NCBI GenBank assembly: GCA_022559985.1
Contig: JAFJTR010000073.1
Span: 1 to 64,000 of the forward strand
Length of the DNA stretch: 64,000 nucleotides
Reading direction: 5' to 3'
DNA from: Parastagonospora avenae f. sp. tritici 18332-5
Lineage: Eukaryota; Ascomycota; Dothideomycetes; Pleosporales; Phaeosphaeriaceae
The notes below the pieces were generated by a model that was not told the DNA's origin, made no database searches, and saw nothing but the letters and a program-made list of their open reading frames with translations. Below, piece by piece: positions 34,592 through 44,904 of this stretch (position 1 is the stretch's first letter; the number at the start of each line of letters is the position of its first letter). The position numbers and the translations under genes are program-made.

Positions 34592-36331
34592 TTACGCATG
34601 CTCGACCCTACCCAGAACTCCCGCTTCTATTTCCACAACCGGCCCAGTGTATACCTTCTTCCCATGGACCACCCAGAAGCCCAATGCAAATAGCACTACC
34701 GCACTCCAAAGCACACAGCTCCAGTTCATATTGACTAGCGTGACTGGCACGCCCGTTGGCCAGAAACTGAAGAACATGACAACCACTGTCCACACAATCG
34801 CGAAACCGTTGACGAACACGCCCCACCGGCCCAGGGTCCAAGGGCCGGGCGGAACCTCCTCTGGATGCTTTATCCGCTTGTGAAGGAAGAGCGTGAAGGG
34901 AATGAGATATGAGCCGAAGAATCCTGCAACAGTGAGCGATAGTATCGCATTCAGCACCGTTGCTGAACCAATGTTGATCAGGCTCAACAAACAGGTCACG
35001 GTGCATGTGATTACGATACTCGTGAGCGGGACTTTCATCCTCTTGTCCACGTAGCCGACAGCATGTGCATGTGGAACTGCGCGATCGCGAGCGAACGCCC
35101 ATAGTTGGCGTGACGAACTGGCGACGATAGTGAGGGTTGCGCAACAAAACATTACAACCAGAAGAGCGGATAGCGCAGTGCCTCCGGGTATCGAACTGAC
35201 CGCTTGTGTGAGGATCTCAATGAAGGGAAAGCCTGTCGGTGTACCTAGGGCTGCGTCGATGTCGCCCATGCAGTAAAGGATCGCGATCAGCATGCAGAAG
35301 CCAGTCATGCCGTTGATTCCGATGGACACTATGATGGAGTTAGTCTAGCCGTCTCGTAAAAAGGGTTCGAACTCACTCATTAATGCCCAAGGCACCACGC
35401 GCGAAGCATTCCGAATCTCCTCGCTCAAATGTACAGCGCCATCTGCACCAGAGAATGCAAACAGCGGCGTGATCAGCCCCACAAAGAAACTCAGCCCCTT
35501 ACTCTCATACCCTCCCTCATTCAAGAACAGCGTCCAGACATTCTCATTGCTGCTCTTCGTCGGCGACATCACCGTAATGACGACCAAAAAGATGATAAAC
35601 AGCGTGCCATGCAAAAAGAGAATCGCAGTCTCAATCTGCGGCAACACACTGAACAAAAACGTATTGAAAACCAACGACACGAACGTCAACGCGAACACCA
35701 TCAACGTCCCATGCCATCTCTCAGGCACATAATCCGGCTGGCTATTAATCACCAGCCCCTGACACGCCGTGGCTGTGAGATACGACCCACTCGCCGTCAA
35801 CGCCTGCCACGCAATGACACTCTGCCTGCCCACGAATTAGCCTCATCCTCACCCCAATCCTGTCCACATACACTCACCACCCAGTAAAATAACTCAGTAC
35901 CCTCTTCCACTTTGCCGGCGCAAGCATATACGTCCAGTGATACTGCCCACCCGCAGTCGGCCAAATGCTCACCAGCTCCGCCATGGTCGCGACGACGGCC
36001 GCCCAGCCGAGCCAGCAGAAGAGGAAGCCGTAGATCAGGCCGGCGGGCCCGCCGTTTAGCAGTCCAAAGATGAAGAGAGAGAACATGGCTTCCCAGGTTA
36101 TTGTTGAGGCGCAGGCGACGCCGAGAATGGCGAGGGGGGAGAAGGTGCGCTGGGGTGGGGGTGGGGGTGAGTTGGGAGTTGGGTTTGGTGATGGATCGTG
36201 GATTGACTTACGCGCAGGACTGCTTTCTTACCTATGAGGGCAAGTTCGCGAGCGTCGGCATCAGAGGCGGTGTTTGAGGTGTTGTAGACATCATGTTGTA
36301 CTGTCGATTTTGGGTCCTCCATTTTGGACAT
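34592..36331 (-). CDS. APC-superfamily permease, ACT (choline/GABA-type) family
   Basis: This 12-TM transporter has about 525 aa in four exons: 36331-36212, 36149-35878, 35825-35377 and 35328-34592. Introns are 62, 52 and 48 bp and all GT-AG. Splicing gives KKAVLR-RTFSPLAILGVAC, SYFTGW-QSVIAW and VVPWALM-MSIGINGMTGFC. NGGPAGLIYGF and the WPTAGGQYHWTYML segment are typical of fungal choline, GABA and amino acid/choline transporters. The FSGADGAVHLSEEIRNAS segment is also a family hallmark. The substrate is uncertain among choline, GABA, polyamine and amino acids. Start at 36331; the ATG at 36322 is an alternative. Confidence 0.9.
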
Positions 36332-37447
36332 TCAGGTCCTCATGTATTCGTTAAATCAGGCCGCATTCGCAACTCGACTGCATTCAGTTTTGCGTAAGAG
36401 TCAACCGATGGTGGAGCATTTTAAGTACAAAAAAAACGACACTTCAGCTCATATACTCTGCGTCTTGATCTTCTCAGATCTAAGAGCTCGCCTGCATGTA
36501 TGCACTGCGTGCGGCGCATCTTGCTGGCAAAATATGTAACCTTCTCAGAGTTACCATGCTGCTGGAGTCGTCCGGCCTATCACGACTCTTGAGGAACGGG
36601 GTTCATGTGCAGCTAGATTATCCGTCGCGAACGCCCTGCGTATACGAGAGTTTACGTTCCGCGGACCGGAAGTGCCAGATCCTGGTATGGAGTTATCTTG
36701 CAGCATCGTCAAGTCTAAGCAGAAGTCTGCATTCTTCGATTGGCAGTGTAAGAGTGTAGGAGAATCGATTATACTGATTTAATTGTCATATTTCAAGCGA
36801 AAGATATGGCGCTTGACGAGGAGTCTCTGCTGATGCACGATTATTAAGCCGAGCACAATGGGAAGGTCTTCATGCCGGGAGATCCAGTTCCGTACTACGC
36901 AGCTTACAACATCGGTGAAGGTGCCTTGGCAAGCACAATCTCGCTACTCGGTAGAACTGCTAAACAAGACATCGCTTACAGCTCTATCACCTTGTTATCC
37001 AGCTGTCAGTCAGCAATCAATCAGTTTTTCTAAAATAGAAATTGAACACTTCGGCGTAGAGGAAAGCTATTGAGACTGACGCGAAGTTGTGTGGCAAGTA
37101 AATGATGCTGCGTACCGCGAACTCACCCTATCATCTCATATGCGCTGTGTATATAATGGAGGTCGATTATCGGAGAAATTTTGGGAAATGTTGCCTGCAA
37201 AATCGGGTGAGAGATCATGGCAAATTGCGAGTAAGTAAAAAGTTGATACATTAAGCAAAGAGTGGGGCATAGCCATTCCACCAAGGTATCCGGAAAGATT
37301 GACTGAAGCTATCCTCCAAACCAACGCCATATCCAACCGTTGTCATCGCAAAAGGGTATCATTCATTCTGTCGCTACATTGTGGGGAAACGTTGAGGACG
37401 GTTATTCGTCAGTTCGCTTTGCAGCCGTCTTGACATCGATGAAAGGT
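36332..37447. other. Intergenic region
   Basis: It holds the permease promoter (36332 upward). A TATATAAT sequence occurs near 37150. No ORF with recognisable content. Confidence 0.5.
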
Positions 37448-37806
37448 TTAGTTCAGCTTCTTGTTGCCGACCTGCACTGGTCGACCCTGGCTGCGCTGGT
37501 ACTGGAGGAAGCCGAAGAACGCCGCGGCAAGAACTGCAAGCATGATGACGTTGCCTGCTCAATGTTAGCATTACGCGCGCTCCATCGGCAATCGTGCAAC
37601 TTACCGACGAGGAAGGAGACGAGGCCTCCAGCCAGGTCGACCAGTCCTTTGAAGAAGTTGATGACCAGGTCGACAATCTCAGTCGCGAACTTGGCTGCGA
37701 ACTGAGCCGTGTTCTCGACTAGGTGGAGAGCAGTGGTGAAGAAGGACCAGACGACCTCGACCATGGACGAGACGAGGTCAGAGAGAGCGCTGACGATTGA
37801 AGACAT
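37448..37806 (-). CDS. Small two-exon membrane protein (102 aa)
   Basis: Exons 37806-37605 and 37554-37448 are joined across a 50-bp intron (GTAAGT...CTAACATTGAGCAG). The product starts MSSIVSALSDLVSSMVEVVW. It has an amphipathic or hydrophobic first half of about 65 residues, then a clear transmembrane span NVIMLAVLAAAFFGFL, and a short hydrophilic tail ending QVGNKKLN. An unspliced reading gives a nonsense tail, and splicing makes a coherent membrane protein. I do not recognise a named family. An organelle or ER membrane location is likely but inferred. It is divergent from the GH16 gene. Confidence 0.75.
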
Positions 37807-38548
37807 GGTGGCTGAGTCAGGTGGTTTGGGAGTGTGGGGTGGAGGTGCTGCAAGGAAGAAACTCAAGTTGGTGGTAAGTGGAGTAGTGGTCGGTGTTTGT
37901 TTGCACAAAGGTATTGTTCGCGCAAACAGCACTTACCTTTCGCGGCTTTATTGCTACTCGTGATCCGATTTGGTATGACGAAGCATCTACGCCATGTGAC
38001 ACCTTTCCTGTTTCTTCAAGCCAACTCTTTACCCTTGCCGGTGATCTGACGCTTGTGTGGAGGTGGCTGGTTGGATGGCGCATTCAGGCAACGCTTCGCT
38101 TGAGTGAGGGTGTGACGTCAGTTGTGTAACCTGAGGAATACCAGGAGCACTGGCCAATGCTAGCACCGGCAACTTGGTAACCTGGAAGTACGAGCAGTTG
38201 CAGCTGGTACTGTACATTGTACATTGATCTACGAGTATGCCTGCAGTATCAGGGTGAGTCTTACACAATCTTGCTCGAGCTGTGCCGCGAGTGTGATCGC
38301 AATTTCGCAATCTAGGCATTATGTAGTTAATCTGATGCTATGATGCTCACCTGATCTTGAATGATGGACTGCTAGGAACAATGCAACGGAAAGGAGTCCG
38401 AGTCCTAGGAGCCCTACTGCTTTTCACCTGGGAAGGCCGTTGTGTGGGAGAAGTTACGAAGCTAGCTGAAGTTACGTCATCGCTTGGCTATGCTGAATGC
38501 GGCTTCGTCCCGCGTCCCATCTCCCACTATCAACCCGCACCCTCCACC
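37807..38548. other. Divergent promoter region
   Basis: 742 bp between divergent genes with no coding signal. The GH16 frame is open upstream from 38357, but that text is not protein-like. Confidence 0.5.
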
Positions 38549-39754
38549 ATGTCCACCTTCGACAAGCTGTTCGCAAAGGGTAAGGCGAAGGTGAAAGAGT
38601 TCACCGATTCGCGCCCCTCCCACCAGCAAGGCCAGCCCAGCCAGGGCTACCCGGGCCAGCAGCCACCACAAGGCTATCCTCCTCCGGGACAGCCGCAATA
38701 CTCGGGCGCGCAGTATCCCCCGCAACAGTACCCTCCAAACCAATATCAGCAAGGCCCGCCGCCAGGCCAGCAATGGGGCGCTCCCCAGCAACAATGGGGT
38801 CAGCCACCAGCCCAGCAGCAATGGGGTCCCCCGCCTCCGCAACAGCAGGCCTATGGTCCTCCGCCCGTCCCACAGGCTAGCAAACCTCAGTCGCCGCATC
38901 CACAGGCTCAAGGGCCACCACCAGTTCCTCAGAACCGCCCGGGCTCTGCGCAGCCGCCGCCTCCGCAGAATATACCCCCTTCTCAGGGCGAAAGAGTGTA
39001 CTGGAAGCCCTCGTTCGATCGTGCGACACCTGTATCACACAACTTCAGGCACGAGATCGGAGATCATGGCTGGGGTAACAACGAGAAGCAGATGTATACG
39101 GACAATCCTGCCAACTCGTTCCACCACGACAACCGATTGATTGTGCGAGGATTGGTGGAGGGTGGTAGCTACACATCAGCCCGTCTCACCACCAACCAGA
39201 CGCTACAGCGACCACGTGGATATCTGACCGCGACGATACTGCCGCCCGTCGCAGAGGGAATATGGCCGGCATACTGGCTGCTGCCGAAGGACCCCTTTCA
39301 GTGGCCGAATGATGGCGAGGTGGACATTTTCGAGAGCTGGAACGGAGACTGCGTGAACCACTCGTGCCTGCATTGGGGTCACTACAATGGCGAGGATCAC
39401 GACAAGCACCGTGTCGCTGAGACGCCGCTGCACGACATGCCTCGCCAGCCCCACACATTCGGCTTTGCATGGTTAGAAGAGGATGGCATACCAAATTGGC
39501 GCGGTCGCATGATCTGGTACATCGACGGCAGACCGGTCATGAGGGGTAACATCCCGATTGGTACAAGGAGAATGGAAGAGTATCGGATCCTCATCAACAT
39601 CGCTATGGGCGGAAACGTGTGTCAGGGCAAGCTGCCAAAGGACGGATACTACGACATGGTTGTCAGTGATCTCAGGATGTGCGAAGAACCGCAGGGTGGA
39701 TGGCACATGTTCGAACAGGCCTGGAACAGCACGCCTGAGGGCAAGACTATGTAG
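38549..39754 (+). CDS. Glycoside hydrolase family 16 protein with Pro/Gln-rich N-terminus, no signal peptide
   Basis: 401 aa in a single exon. Residues 1-150 begin MSTFDKLFAKGKAKVKEFTD and continue with low-complexity PGQ, PPQ and QQWG repeats. The GH16 domain (about 150-400) has the catalytic signature DGEVDIFESWNG with nucleophile E257, D259 and acid/base E262, plus WPAYWLLP and FGFAWLEEDGIPNWRGRMIW, as in endo-beta-1,3(4)-glucanase or laminarinase relatives. Nothing at the N-terminus resembles a signal peptide. The upstream in-frame ATG at 38357 adds a hydrophobic stretch (VLGALLLF), but the text between is unlike protein. A cytosolic or unconventionally secreted beta-glucan hydrolase or transglycosylase is possible. 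Confidence 0.88.
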   Translation: MSTFDKLFAKGKAKVKEFTDSRPSHQQGQPSQGYPGQQPPQGYPPPGQPQYSGAQYPPQQYPPNQYQQGPPPGQQWGAPQQQWGQPPAQQQWGPPPPQQQAYGPPPVPQASKPQSPHPQAQGPPPVPQNRPGSAQPPPPQNIPPSQGERVYWKPSFDRATPVSHNFRHEIGDHGWGNNEKQMYTDNPANSFHHDNRLIVRGLVEGGSYTSARLTTNQTLQRPRGYLTATILPPVAEGIWPAYWLLPKDPFQWPNDGEVDIFESWNGDCVNHSCLHWGHYNGEDHDKHRVAETPLHDMPRQPHTFGFAWLEEDGIPNWRGRMIWYIDGRPVMRGNIPIGTRRMEEYRILINIAMGGNVCQGKLPKDGYYDMVVSDLRMCEEPQGGWHMFEQAWNSTPEGKTM

Positions 39755-39886
39755 TGCCAGGTCTCATAATGACGTCCCGAATACGAAGAACGTGGTTGTA
39801 TTTGTCCATGATGTGTGAATCAATGGACTGTAAGGTCAATGAATTCGGGCTAAGCTCAATTCGGTAAAGACACCTTCCATGTCCAC

Positions 39887-41236
39887 GTGATACCGCGCAT
39901 CTTCGCGCTTCGCGCTTCCTTTGCCCATCGTTCCCATCGCCACCATGCATTCAGCACCACATTCAGAACGCGAACTTTCACCACTGCAGTACTTGAATTT
40001 ATCCCAGATGCCGACTACACGATGCCGACGTATGCCCCATCACCAAAGCGCTTCTTAGTCCCGACACAGCAATCCGTGCAAAAACCGAAGCCGAAGCCAC
40101 CCTCCAATCTGCGCAATGCGTACACTATCCAAACGCCAAAACCTAACACGCTTGGACCGGAAAATAGCGAGTCGTTTTCTAGCAAAGTGACGCCTGCGAG
40201 ACGCTTCGTCATTGCCCCGCATCGTCACACACAAAGCAGAGAACACGAGAAGGGCAGAGAGCATGGAGCAGAGGCGCGGGCGGAGCATCACACACAGCTT
40301 ACACCTCTATCAAAACCACGAAGGAAGTTCGAACGTGTCGAGAGTATCGAAGAGCCGCCCAAATCCAGCCCCGACGGACCGTCATATGACGATCGAGGCA
40401 TTGGTGTCCTGCAGACCGTGGAGCACGATGATGCCAAAGACGGAGACGAGGAGCAGAACGACGAAGATGAAGAGATACTATTCGTGACGGAAGAGCGTAA
40501 CAAGCGACGTCGTGTCTCCCCACCAACTTCGCCCTCCACTGGCCGATTGTCTGAGCCTGCGACACCCGTGACCCTCAGGACCCATCGCTTTGTCGTTCCA
40601 CCAGTACGCACGCCTGCACCTTTCACAGCTATACACACCTCCATGGAGGCCATAGGCTTCACACTAGTTACTACGAACACAACGCCAGCGCCCCACCGTC
40701 CAGCCTTCATCCTCCCACCACAGCCCACCTCACCTCCCAAGCCCCCGAGACCACTACCAGAAATTTTTTCGCCCTCACGCAAATCGCAGAAATACGTCCC
40801 GAATGGACTGGCTTCGACAATGCAAGGCTGGATCATCGAGACTGCGAATTCCGGGTTCACAGCGCAAGAGCGAAGCACAACGAGCGGCGTAGTTTGGGGC
40901 AGGGATCGAGAAGACGGCGTGAGAATCAGGGTGCGCGTGAAGGCTGCTTCTTCGTCGGATTCACAAGATGGTGAAGCGGAAGTGGAGTGCTTCCCCGGCC
41001 ACTTCGTGTTTGTCCGGGGTGAGACGGAGCCTGGCATGTACAACCACTCTCGCGCGCCCAGCGTCGTGGACAATGATGGCGAGATCAGGATTCTATTGGC
41101 TGGCCAAGGAGGTGCGAGAGGTACGGCTGGAGTGAAGATCAAGATTGACGATATTGTGGGTGTACGGGCACCCATATGGAATGTCGATGTTGGAGGCGAG
41201 AAATGGATGATTGGCGTGGACTGGGTGACATTATGA
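39887..41236 (+). CDS. Hypothetical disordered protein with conserved-looking C-terminal domain
   Basis: 449 codons from 39887, or 404 from the ATG at 40022 (MPTYAPSPKRFLVPTQQSVQ), which I favour as the real start; the longer form has an Arg/Ser/Thr-rich leader that could be a mitochondrial presequence. The first two thirds are disordered with an acidic run (DDAKDGDEEQNDEDEE) beside a basic KRRR nuclear-localisation-like motif. A short motif recurs three times: KRFLVP, RRFVIAP and HRFVVPP. The C-terminal 130 residues (TMQGWIIETANSG through GGEKWMIGVDWVTL) are ordered, with beta-strand-like alternation. Probably a nuclear protein; no named family recognised. Confidence 0.7.
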   Translation: MIPRIFALRASFAHRSHRHHAFSTTFRTRTFTTAVLEFIPDADYTMPTYAPSPKRFLVPTQQSVQKPKPKPPSNLRNAYTIQTPKPNTLGPENSESFSSKVTPARRFVIAPHRHTQSREHEKGREHGAEARAEHHTQLTPLSKPRRKFERVESIEEPPKSSPDGPSYDDRGIGVLQTVEHDDAKDGDEEQNDEDEEILFVTEERNKRRRVSPPTSPSTGRLSEPATPVTLRTHRFVVPPVRTPAPFTAIHTSMEAIGFTLVTTNTTPAPHRPAFILPPQPTSPPKPPRPLPEIFSPSRKSQKYVPNGLASTMQGWIIETANSGFTAQERSTTSGVVWGRDREDGVRIRVRVKAASSSDSQDGEAEVECFPGHFVFVRGETEPGMYNHSRAPSVVDNDGEIRILLAGQGGARGTAGVKIKIDDIVGVRAPIWNVDVGGEKWMIGVDWVTL

Positions 41237-41478
41237 TCACAGCGACGATTCACGACTACATGAGCTAATGATTTATGATTATGAAATACGGTTGTGAAAT
41301 ACGGTCACAATCTGTAAGTGCTTCATTTGTATTCAGACATCCTTATCCGTGCATTTGCCCTCTCAGGGCTGGTACATCAGTTGACGGTATATGTTGTATT
41401 AAATGCTTGCGTATGGTCGATCTTCCTTCCATGGTCCCTCCATGTACATTCTGCGCGTGGCGATGCTCGACGGTTCTC

Positions 41479-42373
41479 TCAGCGACTGACTAGCACATTC
41501 GACTTGTTACTTGGCTCGGTTTGCTTCTTCGCTCGAAGCTCTCCGAGCTCAGGACTTGATTGATGAGAACTCGGCGTTTTGTTGCGCTCAGCCCACAAGA
41601 CGGCTTTCCTCTTGACGACTTCTCGTTTCGTGCCATTGTCGGTCGACTGACCTTCCCAGACGCTCACCAATCCATCGTGAATGAGATTCGCAAGCGCATC
41701 TGGGGACTTTTCGCCTCAGAGATGCTCCTCGATGTCAGTATTGGTGCGATTGATGAGTCCGATCATAGTCTCAGCCAGGACCTCTTGGTCGGCCCAAAAC
41801 GGTTTGTCGGAGGCCTCGTCAGTGTCGGTATCCGACTCGTCCTCACGCTTGCAGTGACGCTTGCGCTCCGCCATTCGACGGCTGACTGTGGGGCTGTCAG
41901 TATGCCGTCTTCTGATTCTATCCTTCGTATGGAAACGTACCTCCGGTCCTCTTACCACCTCTCGCACTATCTGGAGTGCCCAGAGCATCCGCGCCATTGT
42001 TGACCTTTAGGTTACCCGATCGCTGCATGGTAACGTAGAGGTCGCTCACGAGGGCACGTCAAAAGCGCATAGCTTAGCTGAAGTCGTAACCGAGGCGAGT
42101 GAAGTTTGGCCATTCGTACTCGGCATGAGCCTCGATTCAGTTGAGCGTGTTGAAGATGTTAAGACGCGCTTCGTCTGCACTGTTGTATATGACGGGTGTC
42201 TTCTCACCGGAGGCGAACTTCAGGGCCGCAGTCACCAGGAAGTGTGACCAATCAGCTGCATCGCATTAGGGGAGAACTGTGTGCGTGGAAAGACACTTAC
42301 TGGGCTTGGTGAGCTGCGCCTGAGCCGCCTGAGCCATCTCGGGAGGTTGTTGGGTTGCTGCGATAGCAGCCAT
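41479..42373 (-). pseudogene. Three-exon lineage-specific gene with four in-frame stops
   Basis: Exon 1 (42373-42301) reads MAAIAATQQPPEMAQAAQAQ and ends at GTAAGT. Exon 2 (from 42255 after GATGCAG) reads DWSHFLVTAALKFASGEKTP. A second intron (GTACGT...CCCACAG) leads to exon 3, VSRRMAERKRHCKREDESD ... FWADQEVLAETMIGLINRT to TGA at 41481. Stops occur at 42139 (TGA), 42076 (TAA), 42061 (TGA) and 41718 (TGA), always in the coding frame; the TGAs fit CGA-to-TGA and the TAA fits CAA-to-TAA. Splice sites and frame are otherwise intact, so inactivation looks recent. No family recognised. Confidence 0.65.
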
Positions 42374-42765
42374 TGCGATGCTGTTGATTGATTGAGAGAG
42401 TTTGAGGTGTATGAGTGATGCAGAAGTGAGCTGCAGGATGTACGTCGCGTCGTGCCTTCTTAACTTTGGCAGTGACGCGTGCGAGATGCGTCGAGGGAAG
42501 GTGCGATGCCATGGCGTGTCCTGGCTATCTTCGCAATCCCAAGAGCCAGTGCTCAGTCTAGGCGTCGCAGATTTTCCGGCAGACTGTTCGTGCAAATTTT
42601 GCGGTTTGTAGTTTGCCATTTTGGATGGTCGTGGTTCAGGTAAGCTAAGGGAACGATTCCATGGTTCACCTTAGTTCGACTTTTTCCCTTCAAATAAATT
42701 CGAAGTCGAAGCAATGTAGTTTTTTATTATTTTGAAGTATTTCTTTGCTCAAGTACGATATTATC
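42374..42765. other. Short divergent intergenic region
   Basis: Upstream flanks of the 42373 pseudogene and the 42766 orphan; an AT-rich run lies near 42695-42740. No gene seen. Confidence 0.45.
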
Positions 42766-43488
42766 ATGACTTACATTACCTACCCCTGCTGGGCATGCTG
42801 CTACATTCCCACAGAGCAAGCCAAATGTCGTATCTGCTCCCCACGGCCTCCCAAGAAAAGCCGCATACCAAAGCCTTACAATGCAGAGAAACCTCGACGC
42901 ATGCCCGCCATTTCCGCACCCATTTTAGTTTCGGACTACTACAGCTTGACCACGGAAGCGGCACAAAAAGAGCTCAACAACATTCGCGAGATGATCACCT
43001 GTGAACCATGTTTGGAGCAGGATATTCCTCCTCTTGCCATCTTCACACCCGACTCCGGTACAACCGCACCGAGCGTGGTACGCCATGCTGCCGAGAACGA
43101 ATATCCAACCATGGATATGCTCACATTCGTGGATTATGAACATGAAGTTGATAATATTTCCGATCTTTGTATTTTACTTTGCTCTCGGAAAGAGAAAGAG
43201 AAGAAGAAACACAAAGGAGGACGCAAATGTAGAAAATGCTGGGAAGCAAAACAGGCCAGTGCACAATTCGCGAGTGCTATAGATACGGAGGTAGGACCAG
43301 TAAAACATAGAGGTGAACAGGAATCAGCAAACCGTTCTCGCACAATCAGGGAGCCTGGAATCGAGAGATCAGACTTCATGGAGCCAGAGATCAAGAGATC
43401 AGACTTCATCGAGCCAGAGATGAAGAACCCCGACTTCAGTATCGCCTCAGTTAGATGGTGGCGATTAAAAAGAACTCGCACTGATTAG
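42766..43488 (+). CDS. Cys-rich orphan protein with tandem C-terminal repeat
   Basis: 240 aa from the ATG at 42766 (an upstream in-frame ATG at 42745 adds seven residues). The N-terminus has CWACC...CRIC pairs and a later RKCRKCWEAK pair follows a Lys-rich run, so one or two zinc sites are likely. The tail contains three 30-bp units encoding EPGIERSDFM, EPEIKRSDFI and EPEMKNPDFS. No known family; it has no intron and no signal peptide. Lys/Arg runs suggest a nuclear or nucleic-acid-binding role (inference). Confidence 0.55.
   Translation: MTYITYPCWACCYIPTEQAKCRICSPRPPKKSRIPKPYNAEKPRRMPAISAPILVSDYYSLTTEAAQKELNNIREMITCEPCLEQDIPPLAIFTPDSGTTAPSVVRHAAENEYPTMDMLTFVDYEHEVDNISDLCILLCSRKEKEKKKHKGGRKCRKCWEAKQASAQFASAIDTEVGPVKHRGEQESANRSRTIREPGIERSDFMEPEIKRSDFIEPEMKNPDFSIASVRWWRLKRTRTD
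43351..43440 (+). repeat. Three 30-bp tandem units inside an ORF
   Basis: Units at 43351-43380, 43381-43410 and 43411-43440 keep the reading frame. The first two differ at a few positions and the third is more diverged. Confidence 0.85.
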
Positions 43489-44904
43489 CCATGTATGAAG
43501 ACAGTGCTGCACAGGCTTCCATCTCACATTATTTCAGGTGTTCAATATGGCTGCGCATCACACATTCCTGTGCAACTCATGAACGCACGTGACCATGACC
43601 CTTTTTCGCAGCACTTGGGTAGTGTATCTGCTGTGATCTGCTCGGTTCACCAGTCTTACCTCAAGTAGCCCGAACTGCATTCGCTGACTCTATCACCTCG
43701 CTTTGCAAGCGACAGGTCATCAACTCATCTGCATCGATCGGGACGTCAGGCAGTGAGAGTCAGCCACGTACAGGCCAGACATTCGCCTGCGCTGCCAATT
43801 CCCGAAACGGACACAACTAATCTTTAACCTCGATAACCGCAGCAATTCACCCTACGCGACCATGACTGGATGCACGTCACGAATGGCACGACCCAGAATA
43901 GATTGCACACTGCGAGGAAGGCTTTTGCAGGTGCTCTGGATGCTCGAAGATTCCATGCCGCGTCGTTCGACTTGCTGACCGCAATTGCAGTGCATTGTTG
44001 TACACTGGCCTCGAAGGAGTGTCAAGCGGGTCTGCGCCCTCACGATACCACGTTGTACAGTGAGGCCTGGAGAAGATGGTGGAACAAAACGAGGCGACGC
44101 CAAATCAGATGGTTCTCGCCTAGAGCGCTTCGAGACGTTAGCGTCATTTGCTTTCCGTGGCCAAGGTGTGACGTGTCTCGCGATCCCACAGCATCACCAC
44201 CCTTCACTTCAGGACTTTAGCCATCGATTGCTCAGTGCAGTGCCCCTCTTTGGGCCGCCAGATATGACATGTGCGGGCGTGCTCCGTTGTCCGCGACAAC
44301 CCACGTCTCTGGCGGGCCGGAGCGCGGAGCGGCGAACCCAACGTTGTGTACAACGAATGCTGCATACCCTGCTGCAGCCGAGTGCCATCGCACCAATGAT
44401 CAGAGCCTCTTCTCAGCGAGAACCCACCTGCCGGTTCTCGAAATCTCTCAATTTGGGCGAACGACGTTCCCCTACGTGGTCCAATGGTAGACACATGCCG
44501 AGCTCGTCTCTACCAGCATCGCCCTGCTGAAACCCACGGCCCTACCGGCGTGAGGCTTACTGGGCATACTGCCAGCAATGTTCGAGAATTCGACACTGGG
44601 AATAGCGATTTTGTCTTGTGACGCTGTCTTGCATCTCTTTCGTCAATCCATATCGTTTTCAGTTTCAGCGTCGTCCCATTGAGCCACGCAACACGCAACT
44701 CCACAGTCGTGTGCCTCTTTTTGAGCGACTTACATCTCATTCGTCTCTCCGCATTCAGTCCCCTCACCCCACGTTCATGTCGCCATTGCTCGCTCATCAA
44801 ATGTGTTATCAGCCATGGAACGGCGACAACGTCAGATATAGCCTGTAACACGAAGCATCGAATCCAAGGATTTTGAAGTCCCCAATTGTGAACTTTGTCC
44901 AACC
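43489..44904. other. Intergenic region upstream of the giant gene
   Basis: 1.4 kb. ORFs of 176-181 codons occur on both strands (44510-45040 minus; 43985-44530 plus), but they have no family features and overlap each other's antisense or the giant gene's first exon. The region should contain the giant gene's promoter. Confidence 0.45.

Noticed and set aside
40288..41253. 321-codon minus-strand ORF
   Set aside because: Antisense shadow of the disordered protein gene; Ser/Thr-rich text arises from the reverse of its codons.
43985..44530. 181-codon plus-strand ORF
   Set aside because: Arg/Ser-rich random-looking text with no family feature; lies in the presumed promoter of the giant gene.
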